From: Lonepinella sp051851555
Lineage (GTDB): Bacteria > Pseudomonadota > Gammaproteobacteria > Enterobacterales > Pasteurellaceae
Assembly (NCBI RefSeq): GCF_051851555.1
Contig: NZ_JBPDVH010000001.1
Location: 372,001-436,000, forward strand
DNA: 64,000 bases
Reading direction: 5' to 3'
Shown: in pieces, positions 7,389 to 15,981 of the stretch
Layout of the letters: every line of letters begins with the position of its first letter
How positions within the stretch are numbered: the first letter of the stretch is position 1
Position numbers and translations under genes: made by a program
Notes under the pieces: model-generated
Told to the model about the DNA's origin: nothing
The model's input: the letters and a program-made list of their open reading frames with translations, nothing else
Database searches by the model: none

Positions 7389-9941
7389 TCATAATGTATT
7401 CAAAATATGTTGTAACTCATTTAATTTAAACGGTTTGTTGACAATAGGGGTATGCAATGCCTTTTCAATATTCATTGTGTGATTGCCTGTCATCAATAAT
7501 AATTTAATGGTAGGATATTGTTCTTCAACGATTTTCACCAGTTCAATTCCATTTATTTTCCCACTTAACACAATATCCGATAGCAGATAATCCACGCTAT
7601 GTTGCGATAAATAATCTATCACTTGTTCTGCGGTTTCAAAGCCAACGACGTGATAATCAATCTGAGTAAGTTGATCGGTTAATGTTTCTCGTAATATTTT
7701 TTGATCCTCCACGAGTAATAAACTTTTTTGCAGCGACGGTTTAACGGCAATATCCTCGGTGGGTGTCGGTATTTTTTGCAGTGTTTTTGCCAAGGGGATT
7801 TGTAACATCATGGTTGTCCCCTTGTTTACTTCTGATTCCACCAACACACGCCCTTTTGACTGGCGAATAAAACCGTACACCATAGATAACCCTAAGCCGC
7901 TGCCTTTGCCATTTTTCTTAGTGGTAAAAAACGGCTCAAAAATTTGTTTCTGAGTTGAAACATCCATCCCTTTACCGTTATCTATCACAGAAATTTGCAC
8001 CATTTGCTCTTGTCTTTCTGTGCGTTGCACCAATAACTGGGTGGATTGAATGGTAATATCACCACTCCCCTCTAAAGCATCTTTGGCATTCACCACTAAA
8101 TTCACTAAGGCAGTTTCTAGCTGATTTTTATCAATATAGACTGGCGGTAAATCCTTACCTAAATTTAACCGCACTTTAATGGTTGGGGGCAAACTATGCT
8201 CCACCAAATCAGCGAGATCTCTGAGCAAAGGATTTATTTCGAGTACGCTAGGATGTAAGGGTTGTTTGCGTGCATAGGCTAACAAGCGTTGTGTTAAGGT
8301 GGCACTATTTTCTGCAGCTTTTATGGCATTTTGTAGACGTTTAATTTGTTTTTCGCTTAAATTTTCCGTGTTAATGAGATCTAAATTACCAATAATGACT
8401 GCTAATAAATTATTAAAGTCATGTGCAATACCACCCGTTAATTGTCCAATTGTTCGCATTTTTTGGCTATGGGCTAAATCATTTTCCAATTTCTTGCGTT
8501 GAGTACGATCAATTAACACCGCCACAATCCCACCTGATTGTAACTGACTTATTCGCCATTCAAAAATAGACTGATTACATTGAATTTCTAAGGGTTCTTG
8601 CGGATTGCGTATTTCTTGTAATAGGGGAATATCAACATGTTGTTCACCTCCATAAACTGTCGCATTATGTTGTTGAAAATAGTGGGTTAAACCGAGTAAA
8701 GAGGTAATGGGTTTATCAATGGGAATATTTAATAATGTGGCAAATTGTACATTATAAGAAATCAGCTGTTTTTGATGATCAAAAACAGCTAATCCATCTC
8801 GCATAGCAAGAAATGTCTGTCTTAGTAACGCATCTGTTTGATCTAATCGCATCACATTTTGATGAAAAATATCAAAGGCTCGGGCTAAATCCCCAATTTC
8901 ATCTTGTCGGTGTTGTTGTGGAACCGTCGCCGTTTTATCACCTTGAGAAAGGTGTATTAAGGCTTGAGTGATGGAAGAGAGTCTAATACCAACTAATTTA
9001 TGAATGTATTTTCCCAGAATAATCACTAACATAATAATGAAGAATGCCAATAAACAAATGGCATAAATATGTTGCGAAATATCCTTTTGTACTAACGTGT
9101 AAATTTCTTTTGTTTCTTGCGTTTGTTGTAAAGCCAGTTGACTATAATTTAAATCAATTTGTTTAACAAGTGCATCAATTTGATTGGTGAGAAATAAGAT
9201 TCTTAAATTAATTTTACTGAGTTCATTGGCTTGATTAATGATTTGGTCAAATTGGTTCTCTACATTTTGCCATTCATGAATAATTGTTGTTTCATCCGAT
9301 TTGGGGATAACAGAAAATATGGCTTGAATGCTCAGAAATGTACTTGGATTGTACGCACTCATCGTGGCATCTTCAATCAACCGTTCAATTTTATCTAACC
9401 GAGAAAGGTAAAGCGAAGATTGAGACGTTTGTTCCGTGAACCGTTTAATATGACGAAGATGAAGTAAACTTTGGTTTAATTTGCTAATAATCGTGGTATT
9501 AGCAATATGTCGTTGATAGGCTTGATTTAATAATTCTTTGACACTTTTTTCTAAGATCTTAATGGATTGCACGATATTTTCAAGTTGCTGATCTTCATCC
9601 GTATATGTATTTTCTAGATAGGATAATTGTTGATGCAGTTGTTGGATATGTTGCTCTAACTGTTCAGATGCTTCTTTATACTCTAACGCTCTAATAGTTT
9701 GGCTAAGTCTTAATGAATAGGTCGCAATTTGTGATGTTTTAACGCCCAACGTCATAGAGGAGAAAATATGATTTAACGCATTTTCTCTCAAATCGGACAA
9801 AGAGCGTGAGGAATTATTCAACCCAATGATAGCACTTAGGCTAATTAATCCCACTAAACAGATAGCCGTTACAACAAATAACGTTAGCTTTAATTTTACT
9901 GTGTAACGCTTTGTAAATATTGATGTTATGAAATTCCACAT
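7389..9941 (-). CDS. Membrane hybrid sensor histidine kinase (HAMP-PAS-HisKA-HATPase-REC)
   Basis: 850 residues. TM1 covers ~17-41, a periplasmic region of ~250 residues is predicted helical (~42-288), and TM2 covers ~290-312. HAMP (~312-365) is followed by a PAS-like domain (~370-480), then HisKA with the H box GQLTGGIAHDFNN (His at residue 507). The ATPase domain has the N box NLVVNAKDAL and G boxes DNGKGMD and GKGSGLGLS; the receiver domain (~728-850) has its phosphoacceptor Asp at ~789 in LSDIVLSG. There is no HPt domain. The all-helical sensor region resembles TorS-type sensors, which read a periplasmic binding protein. Neighbours suggest it senses a sugar, probably via the binding protein at 12609-13538. 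Its partner is probably the regulator at 13575-14291. Confidence 0.88.
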   Translation of the reverse strand: MWNFITSIFTKRYTVKLKLTLFVVTAICLVGLISLSAIIGLNNSSRSLSDLRENALNHIFSSMTLGVKTSQIATYSLRLSQTIRALEYKEASEQLEQHIQQLHQQLSYLENTYTDEDQQLENIVQSIKILEKSVKELLNQAYQRHIANTTIISKLNQSLLHLRHIKRFTEQTSQSSLYLSRLDKIERLIEDATMSAYNPSTFLSIQAIFSVIPKSDETTIIHEWQNVENQFDQIINQANELSKINLRILFLTNQIDALVKQIDLNYSQLALQQTQETKEIYTLVQKDISQHIYAICLLAFFIIMLVIILGKYIHKLVGIRLSSITQALIHLSQGDKTATVPQQHRQDEIGDLARAFDIFHQNVMRLDQTDALLRQTFLAMRDGLAVFDHQKQLISYNVQFATLLNIPIDKPITSLLGLTHYFQQHNATVYGGEQHVDIPLLQEIRNPQEPLEIQCNQSIFEWRISQLQSGGIVAVLIDRTQRKKLENDLAHSQKMRTIGQLTGGIAHDFNNLLAVIIGNLDLINTENLSEKQIKRLQNAIKAAENSATLTQRLLAYARKQPLHPSVLEINPLLRDLADLVEHSLPPTIKVRLNLGKDLPPVYIDKNQLETALVNLVVNAKDALEGSGDITIQSTQLLVQRTERQEQMVQISVIDNGKGMDVSTQKQIFEPFFTTKKNGKGSGLGLSMVYGFIRQSKGRVLVESEVNKGTTMMLQIPLAKTLQKIPTPTEDIAVKPSLQKSLLLVEDQKILRETLTDQLTQIDYHVVGFETAEQVIDYLSQHSVDYLLSDIVLSGKINGIELVKIVEEQYPTIKLLLMTGNHTMNIEKALHTPIVNKPFKLNELQHILNTL

Positions 9942-10078
9942 AGTTTCACCGCACTTTTTGCTTTCGTGTTTTTCATTTTAATCATTATGTATAACAGAAT
10001 TATGACAATTATGAATGAGATTAAACATTTTCTGTTCATATTACCCTGTTTTAATATGCTCAAAAATGGGAGAACATT
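9942..10078. promoter_or_regulatory. Divergent intergenic region between sensor kinase and sugar ABC operon
   Basis: 137 bp that must hold back-to-back promoters for the sensor kinase-xylB pair (minus) and the ABC transporter operon (plus). It is AT-rich, with an uptake signal at 9948-9956. The GGGAGA ribosome site for the ATPase gene lies just upstream of 10079. I could not pick out a confident -35/-10 pair, a CRP site or a clear regulator palindrome. Confidence 0.4.
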
Positions 10079-11590
10079 ATGAAATCGCAATATCAAGTTC
10101 AACAAACACCACTTTTAAAAATGCAAGGGATCGCAAAGCGTTTCGGTAGTTTTTATGCACTACAAGATGTGAATTTAGACATTTACGCAGGCGAGATTCA
10201 TGCCTTAATGGGTGAAAATGGGGCTGGGAAAAGTACCTTAATGAAAATTTTGGCTGGAGCGTATACGCTCACCTCAGGGGAAATTTTTATTGATGGGCAA
10301 GCCGTCAATATCAATTCGCCGAAACAAGCCATTTCTGTGGGAATCACCCTGATTTATCAAGAAATACATTTGTCACCCAATTTAACTGTAGCCGAAAATA
10401 TTTTTTTAGGACGTGAAATAAAAACGATATTTGGCTTAGATCGCAAACAAATGGAGCAACAAGCTCAGCTTGCCTTAGATAGACTGGGGGCTCAATTTGT
10501 AGCATCACAAAAAGTGTCTAGTTTAACTATTGCGGAACAGCAACAAGTTGAAATTGCCCGTGCGTTACATCGCAATAGCCGTGTGTTGGTGATGGATGAA
10601 CCCACCGCAGCCCTGTCTTCCCGAGAAACAGAAAAGCTCTTTGCTTTAATTAAAAAACTGCGTGATGAAGGGCTTGCCATTGTTTATATCAGTCATCGTA
10701 TGGCAGAGATTTATGAGCTGGCGGATCGGGTCAGCGTGCTACGAGATGGCAAATATGTCGGATCGCTTATTCGTCAAGACATTAATGCTTCAACATTAGT
10801 ACAAATGATGGTCGGTCGCCCATTGACGGATCTGTTTAATAAAGAAAAAGTGCCCGTGGGCGAAGAAGTCTTACGCATTGAGAATTTATCAGATGATAAC
10901 AAAGTCCATAATGCTTCGCTTTATGTAAAAGCGGGGGAAATCGTGGGATTATCGGGTCTTGTAGGAGCAGGACGTTCGGAACTCGCCCATTTATTATTTG
11001 GTGTCACCCAGAAAACTGCAGGGAAAATGTATTTAAATGGGGCAGAGATTAGCTTTAGTTCACCACGGGATGCCATTGTGCACAAAGTGGGGTTATTACC
11101 TGAAAACCGTAAAGAAGAAGGGTTGTTTTTGGACTTAAATATTTTGAAAAACATTACCATGGCAACATTGGAGCAAGATGCCACTATGCTGGTCATTGAT
11201 CAAGCGAAGGGTAAAAAAGAAACAGAACAGGCCATTAATAACCTAAAAATTCGGGTGCCAAATGCCAATGTCAACGTCAGTGGTTTGTCGGGTGGAAATC
11301 AACAAAAAGTTTTACTGTCACGATGGCTGGCGATTCACCCTAAACTGCTGATTTTAGATGAACCTACTCGCGGTGTTGATGTGGGGGCAAAAAGCGAAAT
11401 CTATAAAATGATGACAGAAATGGCAAAACAAGGCGTGGCGATTTTGATGATTTCCAGTGAATTACCCGAAATTGTGGGAATGAGTGACCGAGTTTATGTC
11501 ATGCGAGAAGGTTATGTTGTGGGAGAAATCAAAAATCAACAAATTAGCCAAGAAAATATTATGACTTTGGCTTGTGGTGCGAATGAATAG
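10079..11590 (+). CDS. CUT2-family sugar ABC transporter, ATP-binding protein
   Basis: 503 residues with two tandem ATPase domains, the RbsA/XylG/AraG architecture. Domain 1 has Walker A GENGAGKSTLMKI (near residue 45), signature LTIAEQQQVEIARAL and Walker B VLVMDEPTAAL. Domain 2 has the degenerate Walker A GLVGAGRSEL (near 300), signature SGLSGGNQQKVLLSRW and LLILDEPTRGVDVGAK. A degenerate second site is normal in this family. It powers uptake of a monosaccharide with the permease 11 bp downstream and the binding protein after that. Substrate cannot be read from the ATPase; the cluster suggests a ketose or its aldose isomer. Confidence 0.92.
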   Translation: MKSQYQVQQTPLLKMQGIAKRFGSFYALQDVNLDIYAGEIHALMGENGAGKSTLMKILAGAYTLTSGEIFIDGQAVNINSPKQAISVGITLIYQEIHLSPNLTVAENIFLGREIKTIFGLDRKQMEQQAQLALDRLGAQFVASQKVSSLTIAEQQQVEIARALHRNSRVLVMDEPTAALSSRETEKLFALIKKLRDEGLAIVYISHRMAEIYELADRVSVLRDGKYVGSLIRQDINASTLVQMMVGRPLTDLFNKEKVPVGEEVLRIENLSDDNKVHNASLYVKAGEIVGLSGLVGAGRSELAHLLFGVTQKTAGKMYLNGAEISFSSPRDAIVHKVGLLPENRKEEGLFLDLNILKNITMATLEQDATMLVIDQAKGKKETEQAINNLKIRVPNANVNVSGLSGGNQQKVLLSRWLAIHPKLLILDEPTRGVDVGAKSEIYKMMTEMAKQGVAILMISSELPEIVGMSDRVYVMREGYVVGEIKNQQISQENIMTLACGANE

Positions 11591-11601
11591 GAGAACAAAA
11601 A

Positions 11602-12570
11602 ATGACAACTTCAGAAACCAAACCAACCTTTAAAAAGTGGGCAATAGCAGACAGTATGCAAGCGATGGGGATTTTACCGATCCTTGTGTTGATTGTGATT
11701 GTATTTGCCTTTATTGCCCCGAATTTTATGACCGAAGCCAATATGATGAATATTACTCGTCAGGCTTCCATTAATATTGTGTTAGCGGCAGGCATGACCT
11801 TTGTGATTTTAACGGGGGGCATTGATCTTTCCGTGGGTTCTATTTTAGGGGTTACCGCCGTCATGGCACTGGTGAGTTCACTCAATCCCGCATTAGCGGA
11901 TTTTGCGGTACCGATTGCGTTAATTGCAGGGCTTGGCATGGGAGCATTTAATGGCTTGTTAGTAGCGTATGCAGGTCTTCCGCCGTTTATTGTCACCTTA
12001 GGCACTTACACCGCCTTGCGTGGTGCCGCCTATTTAGTGGCAGATGGTACCACGGTGATTAATTCCAAAATTGCCTTTTCGTGGATTGGAAACGGTTATT
12101 TAGGATCGATTCCTTGGTTGGTGGTGATTGCCTTTGCAATAATTGGGATTTGCTGGTTTATTTTACGCCGCACCACATTAGGAACACATATTTATGCAGT
12201 GGGAGGTAATCTCCAAGCTGCACGCCTAACAGGGATTAAAGTATCTCTAGTTCTTGTCTTCGTTTATGCTGCGAGTGGCTTGCTTTCTGGTCTCGGTGGC
12301 GTAATGAGTGCATCTCGTTTATATAGTGCCAATGGTAACCTTGGTGTAGGATATGAATTAGATGCAATTGCAGCTGTTATTTTAGGGGGAACCAGTTTCG
12401 TCGGCGGTATCGGTACGATTACAGGTACACTTGTCGGGGCACTAATTATCGCCACCCTAAATAACGGCATGACATTAATGGGGGTTTCCTACTTTTGGCA
12501 ACTCGTCATTAAAGGGGGCGTTATCATCGTCGCTGTATTGATCGATAAATATCGTACTCGTAGTGCTTAA
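11602..12570 (+). CDS. CUT2-family sugar ABC transporter, permease
   Basis: 322 residues, RbsC/AraH-like inner-membrane permease. About nine hydrophobic segments are visible, beginning with ILPILVLIVIVFAFIAPNF at ~27-45. The family patterns GGIDLSVGSILG (near 73) and GLPPFIVTLGTYTALRG (near 123) are clear, as is the C-terminal AVILGGTSFVGGIGTITGT block (near 258). It should form a homodimeric channel served by the double ATPase upstream. An AGGAG site lies 10 bp upstream of the start. Confidence 0.92.
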   Translation: MTTSETKPTFKKWAIADSMQAMGILPILVLIVIVFAFIAPNFMTEANMMNITRQASINIVLAAGMTFVILTGGIDLSVGSILGVTAVMALVSSLNPALADFAVPIALIAGLGMGAFNGLLVAYAGLPPFIVTLGTYTALRGAAYLVADGTTVINSKIAFSWIGNGYLGSIPWLVVIAFAIIGICWFILRRTTLGTHIYAVGGNLQAARLTGIKVSLVLVFVYAASGLLSGLGGVMSASRLYSANGNLGVGYELDAIAAVILGGTSFVGGIGTITGTLVGALIIATLNNGMTLMGVSYFWQLVIKGGVIIVAVLIDKYRTRSA

Positions 12571-12608
12571 TCAACCCAGTAAATACTGAATTTTATAGGA
12601 GAAACAGT

Positions 12609-13538
12609 ATGAAATTAAAAACATTAGCCGTCTCTTTGATGTTAGCTATGGCACCTTTTGCTCAAGCGAAAGAATTGAAGTCTATTGGTGTCACCGTTGG
12701 TGATTTGGCCAATCCATTTTTTGTGCAAATCACCAAAGGGGCAGAGTTAAAAGCCAAAGAATTAGCAGGTGATCAAGTGAAAGTCACCCTCGTATCGAGT
12801 GGCTATGACTTAGGGCAACAAGTGGCACAAATTGATAATTTTATTGCCGCTAAAACCGACATGATTATTCTCAATGCAGCAGATTCTAAAGGCATTGGGC
12901 CTGCGGTACAGCGTGCTAAAGATGCAGGCATTGTGGTTGTCGCCGTCGATGTGGCGGCAGATGGTGCGAATGCCACCGTCACGTCCAACAACTATCAAGC
13001 AGGTGAAATTGCTTGTCAAACCATTGTGGATAAATTGAATGGTAAAGGCAATGTGGTGATTATTAATGGGCCTCCAGTTTCTGCGGTGCAAGATCGGGTA
13101 CAAGGTTGCATGGATGTTTTAGCCAAATCGCCTGATATCAAGTTGTTATCCCATAATCAAAATGCCAAAGGCAGTCGTGAGGGTGGCTTAGAAGTGATGA
13201 CTTCCTTGTTAATTGCCCATCCGAAAATTGATGCTGTGTTTGCGATTAATGATCCAACCGCCATTGGGGCGGATTTAGCCGCTAAACAGGCACAACGCAC
13301 GGAATTCTTTATTATGGGGGTTGACGGTTCACCCGATGGCGAAGATGCCCTCAAACAATCCGATAGTTTATTTGCTGGTACACCTGCTCAAGATCCACAA
13401 GTGATGGCAGCAGAAGCGGTGAAAATTGGTTATGACATTTTGCAAGGCAAACCTGCACCGACCAAACCCGTGTTAATTCCAGTCACTTTGATTAATCGAG
13501 ATAATATCAAAGATTATAAAGGTTGGACGGTGAAATAG
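12609..13538 (+). CDS. Periplasmic sugar-binding protein (RbsB-like, CUT2)
   Basis: 309 residues with signal peptide MKLKTLAVSLMLAMAPFAQA cut before KELKS. The mature protein is a type I periplasmic binding protein: IGVTVGDLANPFFVQITKGAE, the DMIILNAAD hinge segment, VVAVDV, and AVFAINDPTAIGAD. It delivers the sugar to the permease. Sensors of the TorS type are switched by a binding protein of this same fold (TorT), so it may also signal to the nearby sensor kinase; that is inference. It lies 38 bp after the permease with a TAGGAGA site and ends the operon. Confidence 0.9.
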   Translation: MKLKTLAVSLMLAMAPFAQAKELKSIGVTVGDLANPFFVQITKGAELKAKELAGDQVKVTLVSSGYDLGQQVAQIDNFIAAKTDMIILNAADSKGIGPAVQRAKDAGIVVVAVDVAADGANATVTSNNYQAGEIACQTIVDKLNGKGNVVIINGPPVSAVQDRVQGCMDVLAKSPDIKLLSHNQNAKGSREGGLEVMTSLLIAHPKIDAVFAINDPTAIGADLAAKQAQRTEFFIMGVDGSPDGEDALKQSDSLFAGTPAQDPQVMAAEAVKIGYDILQGKPAPTKPVLIPVTLINRDNIKDYKGWTVK

Positions 13539-13547
13539 TCATGTATC

Positions 13548-13579
13548 AATAGCGGATAGACATCAGGCTATCCGCTATT
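13548..13579. terminator. Bidirectional hairpin between convergent sugar genes
   Basis: A perfect 12-bp inverted repeat, AATAGCGGATAG (13548-13559) and CTATCCGCTATT (13568-13579), with an 8-nt loop. It sits 9 bp past the binding-protein stop and includes the response regulator's stop codon (13575-13577). There is no long T run on either side, so it may also act as a 3'-end stabiliser. Confidence 0.6.
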
Positions 13580-14291
13580 CTTGACTAGAGGTAACATCGC
13601 AAGCGAATAAATAACCTGTTCCTCGCACCGTTTGAATGAAACAAGGGACTCTAGCATTAGGTTCAATTTTTTTGCGTAAACGCATAATTAAGACATCAAT
13701 AGTGCGGTCAAAAATATCTAGGTTTTCGCTGTGGGTGAGTTCTAATAATTGTTGTCTAGAAAGCACACGTTGAGCGTGGCTACATAAGGTGTAAAGCAAC
13801 GCATATTCACCGCCCGTTAACGCTATATTTTGTTTTTGTGGTGAAATTAATTTGTGGTTGTCGGTATCCAAGAACCATTGATTAAAAGAAAAACCATGGT
13901 GTTGATGTGAGTGATTTTGGGTGGGTTGTGAGCGACGAATCGCCGCCTTGGCACGAGCGATAACCTCACGTGGGTAAAAGGGTTTAGTAATATAGTCATC
14001 TGCCCCAATTTCTAAACCGACCACAATATCGGATTCAGAGCTGAGTCCGCTTAACATAATAATAGGGGCAGAGGTGATATTTTTGAGTTCTTGTAACAAG
14101 ACTAACCCATTGATATCGGGGAGAATAAGATCAAGAAAGATCAAAGAAAAGTCAGGTGAGTTCCGCAATAGGTTCAAAGCATCCTGACCATTTTGTACAG
14201 CATGAGCGATGTAGCCATATTCTTCAAGGGCATCGGTTAATAGCTCACAAATTTGAATATCATCATCAATGATCAGTACCTTACTCAACAT
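13575..14291 (-). CDS. OmpR/PhoB-family response regulator
   Basis: 238 residues. The receiver domain (~1-118) has the acidic cluster DDD at 9-11, phosphoacceptor Asp54 in FLDLILPD, Ser in IIMLSG and Lys in YITKPF. The C-terminal winged-helix DNA-binding domain (~135-232) has LTGGEYALLYTL, the VLSRQQLLEL recognition region, IDVLIMRLRKKIE and TVRGTGYLF. It is the likely partner of the hybrid kinase 3.6 kb away on the same strand, the ABC operon lying between them. It diverges from mak across 59 bp, so it can readily control the catabolic operon. Confidence 0.9.
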   Translation of the reverse strand: MLSKVLIIDDDIQICELLTDALEEYGYIAHAVQNGQDALNLLRNSPDFSLIFLDLILPDINGLVLLQELKNITSAPIIMLSGLSSESDIVVGLEIGADDYITKPFYPREVIARAKAAIRRSQPTQNHSHQHHGFSFNQWFLDTDNHKLISPQKQNIALTGGEYALLYTLCSHAQRVLSRQQLLELTHSENLDIFDRTIDVLIMRLRKKIEPNARVPCFIQTVRGTGYLFACDVTSSQE

Positions 14292-14350
14292 GCTTTATCC
14301 TTTGGTTGATTTTTTATCACAGGGGACATTATACATATACAGGAGATATT
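14292..14350. promoter_or_regulatory. Divergent promoter gap, response regulator / mak
   Basis: 59 bp between two outward-facing starts, so promoters for the regulator and for the mak-isomerase-aldolase-PfkB operon must overlap here. An AGGAGA ribosome site (14341-14346) decides the mak start at 14351. A TATACATATACA stretch at about 14331-14342 may be part of a promoter. No exact repeat for regulator binding was identified. Confidence 0.4.
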
Positions 14351-15256
14351 ATGCGAATTGGAATTGATTTAGGTGGCACAAAAATAGAAGTCATTGCCCT
14401 TTCGGATAATGGCGTAGAACTTTTCCGCCAACGTATTGCCACCCCAAGAGGCGATTATGTGAAAAGTTTACAAGCCATTCAATATTTAGTGGATGAAGCG
14501 GAAAAAGTCACAGGACAAACAGGTACCGTGGGCATTGGGATTCCTGGTACCCTTTCTCCCGTCACTGGTAAAGTGAAAAATGCCAACTCGGTTTGGTTAA
14601 ATGGTCAAGATTTAAAACGAGATTTAGAAAATCTGTTAAAACGAGAAGTCAGCATCGCCAATGATGCCAATTGTATGGCAATGTCTGAAGCGGTTGATGG
14701 GGCAGGGGCAGGCAAACAAATTGTGTTGGCATTAATTCTGGGTACGGGCTGTGGCTCAGGGATTGTGATTAACGGCAAAGTACATCAAGGAGCAAATGGC
14801 ATTGGTGGTGAATGGGGACATAATCCTTTGCCTTGGCAAGATGAAGAAGAACAACAGATTGCCAAAACCGTACCATGCTATTGTGGCAGACAGGGTTGTG
14901 TTGAATTGTTTGTCTCGGGTACAGGGCTTTGTGATGATTATCAAAGACGTTCTGGCAACAGACTTAACGGCAAGGACATTGTCCGTTTAAGCGAACAAGG
15001 TGATGTGATTGCCGAACAGTCTCTACAAGCCTATGAACGCCGTTTAGCGAAATCGCTCGCAAGCTATATGAACGTGCTTGATCCTGATGTGGTGGTGTTT
15101 GCAGGCGGCGTGTGCAATATTGAAAGATTATATCAAAATGTACCGAAATTATTACCGCAGTTTATTTTCGGACAAGAATGTTCAACGCCAATTAAAAAAG
15201 CTGTACACGGCGATTCCAGTGGTGTGCGTGGAGCTGCGTGGCTGTGGAATAAATAG
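14351..15256 (+). CDS. mak: Fructokinase Mak (ROK family)
   Basis: 301 residues; very close to E. coli Mak (YajF) along its whole length, for example MRIGIDLGGTK, the NANSVWLNGQ segment, ANDANC, GEWGHNPLPW and the end HGDSSGVRGAAWLW. It phosphorylates D-fructose (and some other hexoses) to the 6-phosphate with ATP. The ROK zinc motif CYCGRQGCVE is intact (near residue 175). The start is set by AGGAGA at 14341; an in-frame ATG at 14306 has no such site. First gene of a four-gene operon. Confidence 0.9.
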   Translation: MRIGIDLGGTKIEVIALSDNGVELFRQRIATPRGDYVKSLQAIQYLVDEAEKVTGQTGTVGIGIPGTLSPVTGKVKNANSVWLNGQDLKRDLENLLKREVSIANDANCMAMSEAVDGAGAGKQIVLALILGTGCGSGIVINGKVHQGANGIGGEWGHNPLPWQDEEEQQIAKTVPCYCGRQGCVELFVSGTGLCDDYQRRSGNRLNGKDIVRLSEQGDVIAEQSLQAYERRLAKSLASYMNVLDPDVVVFAGGVCNIERLYQNVPKLLPQFIFGQECSTPIKKAVHGDSSGVRGAAWLWNK

Positions 15257-15291
15257 AAAAATGTGGAATGAATAGAAATAAGGGAAATACC

Positions 15292-15978
15292 ATGAAACGT
15301 TCAGAAATTAATGCCATTTTACTGTCTGCCAAAGCCTTTATGCAGCAACATCAATTTTATTTGCCCACCTTTGCACAATATCGTCTCGACGATTGGGCAA
15401 CCCTAGATTTAACCCACAAACAAGAGATTTTTCAAGCACATCTTGGCTGGGACATTACGGATTTTGGTTCTGGCGACTTTACTAAAATGGGGTTAACCCT
15501 TTTTACCTTACGCAATCAATCGCCACAAAATCATAAACCCTATGCAGAAAAGATTATGTTGGTGCAAGAAAATCAACTTACCCCACTGCATTACCATTGG
15601 CAGAAAATGGAAGACATTATTAATCGTGGCGGTGGCAATTTAATGATTCAACTTTATCAACGAGATGAAAAAACAGATTTATTGGATAAAAACACCGCGG
15701 TTCATGTGTGTGTCGATGGCGAGCAAATCACATTAGCAGCAGGAGGGATTGTGCGTTTACAACCTGGGCAAAGTATTTGTTTACCCCCAACACTTTATCA
15801 TTGTTTTTGGGCGGAAGAAAACACAGGTACGGTATTAGCAGGTGAGGTGTCAATGGCAAATGATGACTTAACCGACAACCGATTTTTAGATCCAGTCGGG
15901 CGTTTTTCTCACATTGAAGAAGACGAACAACCTATTCATTTATTATGTAGTGACTATCAACAATACATTAAGGAGTAA
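15292..15978 (+). CDS. D-lyxose ketol-isomerase family protein
   Basis: 228 residues, cupin-fold sugar isomerase of the D-lyxose isomerase family, which interconverts D-lyxose and D-xylulose and often D-mannose and D-fructose. The metal site shows as HYHWQKMEDI near residue 98 (two His and a Glu), with a later His in LPPTLYHCFW near 168. The start at 15292 is supported by AAGGGA 7 bp before it; the frame extends upstream to 15268 without a better site. It lies 35 bp after mak and 3 bp before the aldolase gene. Members act on several sugars, so the in vivo substrate is open. Confidence 0.82.
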   Translation: MKRSEINAILLSAKAFMQQHQFYLPTFAQYRLDDWATLDLTHKQEIFQAHLGWDITDFGSGDFTKMGLTLFTLRNQSPQNHKPYAEKIMLVQENQLTPLHYHWQKMEDIINRGGGNLMIQLYQRDEKTDLLDKNTAVHVCVDGEQITLAAGGIVRLQPGQSICLPPTLYHCFWAEENTGTVLAGEVSMANDDLTDNRFLDPVGRFSHIEEDEQPIHLLCSDYQQYIKE

Positions 15979-15981
15979 ATT

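Noticed and set aside
14292..14350. CRP site in the gap between the response regulator and mak, with a TCACA half-site.
   Set aside because: The only possible left half (GTTGA) is poor and spaced by 7 rather than 6 bases.
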